From assembly GCA_027348755.1 (NCBI GenBank), contig DAIEOU010000023.1:1-6980 (forward strand): a stretch of 6,980 nucleotides of DNA. Direction: 5' to 3'. Origin of the DNA: an archaeon (GTDB lineage Archaea; Nanobdellota; Nanobdellia; Pacearchaeales; GW2011-AR1). The translations under genes were made by a program, and so were the position numbers. The number at the start of each line of letters is the position of its first letter. Position 1 is the first letter of the stretch. The notes under the pieces were generated by a model, which worked only from the letters and a program-made list of their open reading frames with translations, was not told the DNA's origin and ran no database searches. This document shows positions 1-5,301 of the stretch, piece by piece.

Positions 1-4
1 ATAT

Positions 5-778
5 ATGGCAGATGTACAAAGCCTATTCGAAAGATGGTACAATTTGCATGTCTCAAACCTTGAGATTAATGAAAATTCTGAGGTTAACCGAGATAAAATA
101 CCTCTTGAAACACGATCAATACTTAACGAATTCAGAGCTAATCCTTTAATACACAAGGTAATATCAAACCCTAAAACAACTTTATTCGAGGAGGCTGAAA
201 AGTTAAGAAGAACCCAATATGGAGGTCTTAAGAAATATCTGCCTCGCTCATTTGATATGGGACACAATCTAAACATACTTGATCTTTCCGAAATAGTTCC
301 AAATGCCTCTCATCTAATGACGAGTCAGGCTGGAAGGTTCATGCCAGACAATCCAATAACGGGAGCAATATATGGAATTTTAGCAGGGGCATTTATGTAT
401 GGTGACAGCACGCCATTACATTTTTCACAGATGGAAGCGCTTACAGAAGGAGCGGAAGCAGGAATATTGCTAGGACTTTCATTGAATTTTTTGATGCGAA
501 ATAGGAAGCACTTTAGAAGCAGAAAAGATTTCGATAACGCCCGACTTTGGGACACTCTTCAGTTCAATGACATGATAATAGACTTTATGAGAACAAAGCC
601 GGAAGCTCTGTCAAATCTAAAAGGTGAAATATACACTGCACCTGCATATGAAAGTCTTAGTTATAAGCAAAGAGAGCTGGCTTATTCAAACATGTTTGGA
701 AACCCTTTCATTAAAAAAATGGGAGTATTGTCCAGTGTAGCATATGGTGCTAGAGAAGTTTTCAACCAGTGTGCTTAG
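5..778 (+). CDS. Hypothetical protein with two glycine-zipper hydrophobic segments
   Basis: I do not recognise this 257-residue protein. The N-terminal ~110 residues are polar and mixed-charge, with no signal peptide. Two hydrophobic, glycine-spaced segments follow. Residues ~116-133 carry G120-x3-G124-x3-G128, and residues ~148-164 carry G149-x3-G153-x3-G157. A basic stretch (R165 NRKHFRSRK) comes directly after the second. The linker between them is short and polar, so they could form a helical hairpin that packs or inserts in a membrane. The C-terminal ~90 residues look soluble and helical, with a single Cys at 256. The ATG lies only four bases from the window edge, so no promoter is visible. 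The frame is open upstream, so the true start could lie outside the window. The last 17 bases overlap the 3' end of the opposite-strand LOG gene. The function is unknown; the gene itself is well supported by length and composition. Confidence 0.75.
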   Translation: MADVQSLFERWYNLHVSNLEINENSEVNRDKIPLETRSILNEFRANPLIHKVISNPKTTLFEEAEKLRRTQYGGLKKYLPRSFDMGHNLNILDLSEIVPNASHLMTSQAGRFMPDNPITGAIYGILAGAFMYGDSTPLHFSQMEALTEGAEAGILLGLSLNFLMRNRKHFRSRKDFDNARLWDTLQFNDMIIDFMRTKPEALSNLKGEIYTAPAYESLSYKQRELAYSNMFGNPFIKKMGVLSSVAYGAREVFNQCA

Positions 779-1373
779 AGTATTCCTTTTCTAAAATTTT
801 CATTGCCTCTTCTGCGTTTTTAGCAACATGTAAAAGTTTTATGTCTGAGTCATCTATATATCCATGTTTTAGAGGATGAGACTTCATCCATTTAATAAAA
901 TCTGACCACATGCTTCCGAGAAGTATCACAGGTATATGCTTTATTTTCTGAGCCTGCATAAGCTGCCAGGTATAAAACAGCTCAAGCATAGTTCCGATAC
1001 CTCCTGGAGCTACTACCACAGCGTTGCTTAGAAGCATGAAATTGTCTAATCTGTCAGAGAAACGCGAGAATCTATGCTCAATGTCTAGCCAGCGTGTTTT
1101 CCTTCTTTCATGAGGTATGTTTATAAGAAGGCCTATGGATTTTATGTGATCTGAATTTTTACCAGCTGCATGTCCAGAAGCCGCAGCCCTCATAAGTCCT
1201 GGACCTCCTCCAGTAACAAGGTCTATATCCTTCTTTCCAATCATCTCTGCAAGTTTGTATATTTCCTTGTATGCGGAGTCCGAAGGATGAATGCGTGCTG
1301 AGCCAAATATTGCAACCTTGAAAGACTTGCTTTTCAATGCCTTTTTTATTGCATCAGGAGAACTTACAACCAT
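762..1373 (-). CDS. LOG family (TIGR00730-like) Rossmann-fold phosphoribohydrolase
   Basis: This is a 203-residue protein of the LOG / lysine decarboxylase-like family. Family members hydrolyse nucleoside 5'-monophosphates (N6-modified adenines in cytokinin-type LOGs, ordinary nucleotides in PpnN-type) to free base plus ribose 5-phosphate. It shows an N-terminal Rossmann strand and glycine turn (VAIFGSAR, residues 20-27), the phosphate-binding VTGGGPGLM (53-61), and the family signature PGGIGTMLE (123-131). E131 is the expected catalytic Glu and R108 is in the position of the usual catalytic Arg. The length fits single-domain LOGs. A TTG at 1379 would add two residues. I chose ATG 1373 because a TATA-like box is centred 26 nt upstream of it, as in the other leaderless genes here. 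It is convergent with the upstream gene and shares 17 bases with it. The substrate cannot be read from the sequence. Confidence 0.9.
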   Translation of the reverse strand: MVVSSPDAIKKALKSKSFKVAIFGSARIHPSDSAYKEIYKLAEMIGKKDIDLVTGGGPGLMRAAASGHAAGKNSDHIKSIGLLINIPHERRKTRWLDIEHRFSRFSDRLDNFMLLSNAVVVAPGGIGTMLELFYTWQLMQAQKIKHIPVILLGSMWSDFIKWMKSHPLKHGYIDDSDIKLLHVAKNAEEAMKILEKEYSKHTG

Positions 1374-1394
1374 GTTCAAAAAAAGTAATACAGT

Positions 1395-1403
1395 TATTTA
1401 AAT
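1395..1403 (-). promoter_or_regulatory. TATA box for the LOG gene
   Basis: On the minus strand this reads ATTTAAATA. Its centre lies about 26 nt upstream of the ATG at 1373, so transcription should start at or next to the start codon (a leaderless message). This spacing supports ATG 1373 over TTG 1379. Confidence 0.5.
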
Positions 1404-1461
1404 GTTAACTCTACAATTTAATATTATCGCGAACTAATGCTTATTCTGATAAACATATTTG

Positions 1462-1469
1462 CTTAAATA
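1462..1469 (+). promoter_or_regulatory. TATA box for the secreted-protein gene
   Basis: CTTAAATA is centred about 27 nt upstream of ATG 1493, consistent with a leaderless transcript. There is no Shine-Dalgarno sequence in the A-rich stretch before the ATG. The box shares the 119-bp divergent intergenic region with the LOG promoter, but the two boxes are about 65 bp apart and look independent. Confidence 0.5.
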
Positions 1470-1492
1470 CAAATTTAAAGAAATAATAATCC

Positions 1493-2440
1493 ATGAAAAA
1501 AAGAGGGATATCAGCAGCTTTAGCTTCTGCAACTATTGCATTAGCAGGAGCATTTGGACAGCCTGTAAATTCAAACCAGAATTTCTCAATGGATGTTAAT
1601 TTGACATACAACCCTGAAACAGAACTTTCTGCTCAAGATATAGTAAGGTACAGTTCAGGAAATACAGCTATATTAAGTGCAATGACTACTGACATGCAAA
1701 GAGAAAAAATAAATTATGGCCTTGGAATAGAACAAGCTCAGATAAACAAGACTCTTGGAAACGTTAATTCAATAACTTCAAATGATAGCTTTTATGAAGG
1801 CGCAGGTATAAATTCTAGCAGAGCATATTTCATTGGAGGGGCATTTCATTATCTTCCTGAGCAGAACAGCGGAGAGATATTCGGAGGCACTAGAGTGTCT
1901 GACTTTTTATTAGACGGCATCGCAGATAGTTCTGGAAATTTAGAAGGAAAGGTATTCAAAAATATAGGCTCCAGTTATTTTGGCATTGGAAAAGAAGTAC
2001 CCAAGATAGGAGATGAAAGCCTAAGCGTATATTATATAGGAAATATTGTATATGCAGATATACAAAAGAACACTTCAAGAAGAGATATAAGGGCAGGACT
2101 AAGAAATGTTCTAGGTAAACTCCTTGATAATGAGTATCTTTTAAGTTCAAATGAAAACCTAAATGTTGCACTTATACAATCGGAGACAAGAGGAATGCAA
2201 ACAGATTACCTCCTTTCTCTCAATTATTACGGAGCAAGTATAGGGGATCTAAAAGGATTCTCTCTAGGATTTGACAGATACCTCTCTGGAAGTTCAAGAG
2301 AAGGCTCAAGACTATCAATCAGAACTGGAATTACAGGTATACCCAGAACATATATAGAAATAGACCTCGACCACGAAAACTACCTTAATTCTCCCATTAA
2401 TAACGACAAACTGACTCTAAACATAGAATCAAAATTCTAA
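1493..2440 (+). CDS. Predicted secreted protein with beta-barrel-like C-terminal half
   Basis: I do not recognise this 315-residue protein, but it looks exported. It opens with a Sec-type signal: basic MKKR, an Ala-rich hydrophobic core (residues ~6-21), and a plausible cleavage near residues 20-24. The mature part has no Cys and no Trp. It is rich in Asn, Ser, Gly and Tyr and is built of segments with alternating polar/non-polar residues typical of amphipathic beta strands, such as LSVYYIGNIVYADI and the run from ~235 to the end (DYLLSLNYY, FSLGFDRYL, RLSIRTGI, YIEIDLDH, KLTLNIESKF). The chain ends in Phe, as bacterial outer-membrane barrels do. No second membrane helix is evident. Six N-x-S/T sequons (N30, N36, N85, N97, N107, N193) would suit archaeal N-glycosylation. 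It could be a surface beta protein rather than a true barrel. It is transcribed alone and is convergent with the RRM gene. Confidence 0.8.
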   Translation: MKKRGISAALASATIALAGAFGQPVNSNQNFSMDVNLTYNPETELSAQDIVRYSSGNTAILSAMTTDMQREKINYGLGIEQAQINKTLGNVNSITSNDSFYEGAGINSSRAYFIGGAFHYLPEQNSGEIFGGTRVSDFLLDGIADSSGNLEGKVFKNIGSSYFGIGKEVPKIGDESLSVYYIGNIVYADIQKNTSRRDIRAGLRNVLGKLLDNEYLLSSNENLNVALIQSETRGMQTDYLLSLNYYGASIGDLKGFSLGFDRYLSGSSREGSRLSIRTGITGIPRTYIEIDLDHENYLNSPINNDKLTLNIESKF

Positions 2441-2462
2441 AATAAAAAATAAAAATTTTACA
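2441..2462 (-). terminator. T-rich archaeal-type terminator after the RRM gene
   Basis: The gap between two convergent stop codons is almost pure A/T. Read on the minus strand, downstream of the RRM stop, it gives a run of T tracts (TTTTATTTTTTATTTT-like) with no hairpin. This is the form intrinsic termination takes in archaea. On the plus strand only a short TTTTA is present, so any stop for the secreted-protein gene is weaker. Confidence 0.45.
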
Positions 2463-2475
2463 GAAAACTACCTAT

Positions 2476-2811
2476 TTAGTAGTCTTCCTGAAAGTGTCGG
2501 CCACCACTGCGACCGCCAAAGCCACCACTTCGTCCACCGAATGAACGTCTTGGTCTGCCCTCTTCCATTGGCTTAGCTTCGTTGACAGTCATTGCGCGAC
2601 CATCAAGATCCTTGCCGTTGAGAGCTGCTATGGCTTTATCAGCATCAGCATCATTCTTGAAAGTGACGAACCCAAATCCCTTTGAACGTCCCGAGAACTT
2701 GTCAGATATGACAACTGCTTCTTCGAGCTCGCCATGGGCTGAGAAAACTTCAGTCAACTTATCTTTTGTAACGCTGTATGGCAGATTACCAACAAAAAGT
2801 TTCTTACTCAT
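2476..2811 (-). CDS. RRM-domain RNA-binding protein with Gly/Arg-rich tail
   Basis: This is a 111-residue single-RRM protein. The RRM fills residues ~3-78, with RNP2 LFVGNL (5-10) and RNP1 KGFGFVTF (44-51); both carry the aromatic residues that stack on RNA bases. The tail (from ~85) is Gly/Arg-rich with a repeated FGGRSGG-type unit (no strict run of RGG boxes) and ends in an acidic HFQEDY. The architecture matches the small RRM proteins of cyanobacteria and other bacteria, often cold-induced RNA chaperones. RRMs are uncommon in archaea, so a bacterial origin by transfer is likely. The gene is visibly GC-richer than its neighbours and uses many CGN Arg codons where they use AGA. It has a TATA box, a ~40-nt leader and a Shine-Dalgarno site, unlike the leaderless genes nearby. 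Binding target and regulation are unknown. Confidence 0.93.
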   Translation of the reverse strand: MSKKLFVGNLPYSVTKDKLTEVFSAHGELEEAVVISDKFSGRSKGFGFVTFKNDADADKAIAALNGKDLDGRAMTVNEAKPMEEGRPRRSFGGRSGGFGGRSGGRHFQEDY

Positions 2812-2820
2812 CTTATTTGC

Positions 2821-2827
2821 ACTCCTT
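2821..2827 (-). promoter_or_regulatory. Shine-Dalgarno site of the RRM gene
   Basis: On the minus strand this reads AAGGAGT. The GGAG core sits 10 nt before the ATG at 2811. It is the only convincing ribosome-binding site ahead of a start codon in this window and supports the chosen start. Confidence 0.6.
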
Positions 2828-2874
2828 ACATTTCTTATGCTGCTTTCGCAACTCTAAAAACAGTAAAAGTGCGG

Positions 2875-2882
2875 TTATAAAG
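2875..2882 (-). promoter_or_regulatory. TATA box for the RRM gene
   Basis: On the minus strand this reads CTTTATAA. Transcription would be expected to start near 2852, giving a leader of about 40 nt that contains the Shine-Dalgarno site. Confidence 0.5.
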
Positions 2883-2932
2883 CTATGTATTTCCTGCAGT
2901 ATGACAAAAACCTGAATTTTTATCGTCGATTG

Positions 2933-2940
2933 TTTATATA
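2933..2940 (+). promoter_or_regulatory. TATA box for pyruvate kinase
   Basis: This is a perfect TTTATATA, the archaeal consensus. Transcription would start near 2962, leaving a leader of about 60 nt before ATG 3021. The leader is AT-rich, has no clear Shine-Dalgarno site, and contains a three-codon ATG-AAA-TAC-stop frame at 2979-2990. Confidence 0.55.
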
Positions 2941-3020
2941 GAATAGTTAGCTTTAAAAGACACTTTTTCCAATTAGATATGAAATACTAAGAAATTGATA
3001 ATAAGAGTTATTTGAATATC

Positions 3021-4460
3021 ATGGAAAAATTAATGAAGAAAACTAAAATTGTGGCAACTATCTCCGACAATAGATGTAGCCCTGAGTTTCTTTCTGAGCT
3101 TTACAACAGTGGCATGGATGTAATGCGCCTTAATACTGCACACCAGAGCATAGAAGGAACAAAGATTTGCATAGAAAACTGCAGAAAAGTAAACGACAAG
3201 ATAGCCATAATGATTGATACAAAGGGTCCAGAGATAAGGACATGCCCCATGGACAGCCCTCTTGACGTAAAAACAGGTCAGATAGTATATATGTCTGGGG
3301 GAAAACAGACAGATAAATCAGAACATTCATGTATTTTAGTAAACTATCCTGATTTCGTAAATGTAATACCTCAAGGAGCAAGAATAATGATTGACGACGC
3401 AGCCCTTGAGCTTAAAGTGATATCAAAAGAAGGGGACAAGCTAAAACTTGAAGCACTTAACAATGGAGTAATAAAACAGAAGAAGAGCGTTAACGTGCCT
3501 GGAGCGTATATAAAAAGAGAAAGTGTTAATGCGAGGGATAAGGAGTATATAGAGTTCGCAATAAAAGAAGATATTGAATTTATAGCACATTCTTTCGTAC
3601 AGTCAAAGGCAGATATTCTTGAGATACAAGAAATACTTGACAAACACAAGAGCGACATAAAGATTATTGCAAAAATAGAGAACCAAGCAGGTGTAGACAA
3701 CATTGATGAGATTTTAGACAGCGCGTATGGAATAATGATTGCCCGAGGTGACCTAGGTGTCGAAGTTCCAGCCGCAGAAGTTCCAATGATTCAGAAAGCA
3801 TTGATAAAGAAGTGCATACAAAGACAGAAAGTTGTTATTACAGCAACACAGATGTTAGAAAGCATGACTAAAAATCCCCGGCCAACAAGAGCTGAAGTAA
3901 GCGACGTAGCAAATGCAATACTCGATGGAACAAGCGCAGTAATGCTTTCTGGCGAGTCAGCTCACGGAGACTACCCTGTTGAAGCTGTTAAAACTCTTGC
4001 CACCATAGCTAAAGAATTAGAATCAAAAAAGGCTGAATTCAAGCAGTTTCCTATGGATCTTAAAGCAGACGATGCTCGGACAGTATTTGCAAAGGCAGCT
4101 ATAACTGCCTGCTCTGAGCTTGGGAACATAAAAGCGATAATATGTCCTACAGTTACAGGAAAAACCCCTAGAGCGCTTTCATCATTCAGGGCAAAATGGC
4201 CTATATACGCTCAGTGCTATGACAAAAAAGTAATGAGGCGCCTTGCAATGAGCTATGGTGTATTTCCCACATATATACAAGAGCAGAGTTCTACGGATAA
4301 CTTAGTTTCAGAAGGTCTAAAACAGCTTACAGACAATAATGAGCTTAATCCAGCAGATCATGTTATAATTCTTGGAAGAACTCCAGGACAAGACGAGGAA
4401 GCCACTAATTTCATGGAAATAACCTCTGTGTCTCACGGTCTTAAAAACTACAAGAAGTGA
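3021..4460 (+). CDS. pyk: Pyruvate kinase
   Basis: Catalyses phosphoenolpyruvate + ADP to pyruvate + ATP, the last step of glycolysis, in the cytosol. It is full length (479 residues from ATG 3021): split A barrel, B domain (~72-168), and regulatory C domain (~345-475). The active-site motif IIAKIEN has K218 and E220. ARGDLG carries D244, with E220/D244 at the 24-residue spacing of the metal ligands in known enzymes. DTKGPE (66-71) holds the Asp/Thr of the potassium site and the Glu that usually marks potassium dependence. TQMLESM and NPRPTRAEVSD are intact. Unusual points: the standard TIGPAS start is replaced by TISDNRC (13-19), and the usual NFSH is NTAH (38-41), which removes a Ser potassium ligand. 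From memory this pattern, and AQCYDKKVMRRLAMSYGV in the C domain, resembles Bacteroidota enzymes. The start is uncertain: TTG 3012 and ATG 3033 are alternatives, and 3033 gives the common MKKTKIVATI opening. Confidence 0.97.
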   Translation: MEKLMKKTKIVATISDNRCSPEFLSELYNSGMDVMRLNTAHQSIEGTKICIENCRKVNDKIAIMIDTKGPEIRTCPMDSPLDVKTGQIVYMSGGKQTDKSEHSCILVNYPDFVNVIPQGARIMIDDAALELKVISKEGDKLKLEALNNGVIKQKKSVNVPGAYIKRESVNARDKEYIEFAIKEDIEFIAHSFVQSKADILEIQEILDKHKSDIKIIAKIENQAGVDNIDEILDSAYGIMIARGDLGVEVPAAEVPMIQKALIKKCIQRQKVVITATQMLESMTKNPRPTRAEVSDVANAILDGTSAVMLSGESAHGDYPVEAVKTLATIAKELESKKAEFKQFPMDLKADDARTVFAKAAITACSELGNIKAIICPTVTGKTPRALSSFRAKWPIYAQCYDKKVMRRLAMSYGVFPTYIQEQSSTDNLVSEGLKQLTDNNELNPADHVIILGRTPGQDEEATNFMEITSVSHGLKNYKK

Positions 4461-4469
4461 TTGGATAGA

Positions 4470-4477
4470 TTTATATA
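4470..4477 (+). promoter_or_regulatory. TATA box for the glycosyltransferase gene
   Basis: A consensus TTTATATA lies in the 38-bp gap after pyruvate kinase, centred about 26 nt upstream of ATG 4499. This predicts a leaderless message and shows the glycosyltransferase need not depend on read-through from pyruvate kinase. Confidence 0.6.
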
Positions 4478-4498
4478 GATTATTCTAAAGCCAAGAAA

Positions 4499-5221
4499 AT
4501 GAGCGACGTGGTTTTGCCTAGAACTAGCTTATGTGCAATAGTACGTGACGAAATGATGAATCCCGCTGGAGGAATAATGCGTTTCTTAAGAAGTGTTATA
4601 CCTCATGTAGAGAAAGCAGTCATTGTTGATACTGGATCAATAGATGGTACTAGAGACGCTCTAGAAGATGCAAAAAGAGAATTTTCAAATTTATATATTT
4701 ATGATACTGAATTCAGAGGATATGCAGAAGCAAGAAACTTTTCTTTAAGCAAGCTGCCTACACCAATGGCACTAATTCTTGATGCAGATGAAATAATAAA
4801 GCAAGAAGATTATGAGAAAATAAAGAAGGGCTTAGAGTATACATTCAAGCGCGCAGGCTTATTAAAGCCCACATTTTATTTTGGGTTTATAGATGTAATA
4901 GAACAGGGAGAGCATGAAGGATGCGGCCATCCAGAGAGAATTGTAAATGCAGGTAGCATTTATTCAAACGTGCAAAACTGGAAATGGGAATATGTTACTA
5001 ACTCTTTATCACTCATTCCCGACAACCTTGCTAAAGTATATCATTTCAGACCAGAAGAAGAGGCTAAAAAAGATAAAATAAAAAAATGGTACGACAGTAT
5101 AAGTATTCCTGTATCGGCTCCATCGCACACGCCTGGATTTTCATCATGGAAGAGATTTAACCCTGCAAGAAACAAATACAAGGCCTCAGACCTTGATGTT
5201 CCTGATAAAGAGGGTGCGTAA
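4499..5221 (+). CDS. Family 2 (GT-A) glycosyltransferase, SunS-like subgroup
   Basis: This is a 240-residue inverting-type glycosyltransferase that would move a sugar from a nucleotide-sugar donor to an unknown acceptor. It has the GT-A layout. The first strand is SLCAIVRDE, a form seen in the Waa/SunS-like branch. The donor-binding VDTGSIDGT follows (44-51, with D44), then GYAEARN (74-80), and the metal-binding DADE (95-98) after the hydrophobic LIL strand. The C-terminal part has conserved-looking aromatic and His residues (HEGCGHPERI, KVYHFRP) but no membrane helix, so the enzyme is cytosolic or peripheral. The length is that of a minimal catalytic domain. The start is well fixed by the TATA box spacing. 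It might modify surface glycans or proteins, but neither donor nor acceptor can be read here. Confidence 0.88.
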   Translation: MSDVVLPRTSLCAIVRDEMMNPAGGIMRFLRSVIPHVEKAVIVDTGSIDGTRDALEDAKREFSNLYIYDTEFRGYAEARNFSLSKLPTPMALILDADEIIKQEDYEKIKKGLEYTFKRAGLLKPTFYFGFIDVIEQGEHEGCGHPERIVNAGSIYSNVQNWKWEYVTNSLSLIPDNLAKVYHFRPEEEAKKDKIKKWYDSISIPVSAPSHTPGFSSWKRFNPARNKYKASDLDVPDKEGA

Positions 5222-5222
5222 G

Positions 5223-5231
5223 ATATTTAAA
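5223..5231 (+). promoter_or_regulatory. Possible TATA box for the DHH gene
   Basis: ATATTTAAA lies directly after the glycosyltransferase stop and would place a start near 5253, with a leader of about 50 nt before ATG 5302. The match is weaker than the TTTATATA boxes elsewhere, and a second weak candidate (ATAGATTTAGA) sits near 5250. No Shine-Dalgarno site is visible. The 80-bp gap also holds a T6 run at 5285-5290 that could end upstream transcription. Confidence 0.25.
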
Positions 5232-5301
5232 CGATATTTTACTTTTAACATAGATTTAGAAAACAACAGATAGAAGATATCCGGTTTTTTCATTACATTC
5301 A

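Noticed and set aside
2582..2857. 91-codon open frame on the plus strand opposite the RRM gene
   Set aside because: It is antisense to a gene with clear RNP1/RNP2 motifs, and its translation is low-complexity and Leu/Ser-rich without any recognisable domain. It is a shadow frame.
3371..3703. 110-codon minus-strand frame within pyruvate kinase
   Set aside because: It lies wholly inside a well-supported enzyme gene. The Ser/Ile/Leu-rich translation is typical of the reverse complement of AT-rich coding DNA.
4499..5221. Glycosyltransferase and secreted sequon-rich protein as a dedicated glycosylation system
   Set aside because: The two genes are separated by the RRM and pyruvate kinase genes, have separate promoters, and the glycosyltransferase is not an oligosaccharyltransferase. 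There is no direct evidence for a link.
5222..5239. Two GATATTT copies after the glycosyltransferase stop, considered as an operator
   Set aside because: Seven-base A/T-rich repeats are expected by chance in this composition, and there is no symmetry or second occurrence to support a regulator site.
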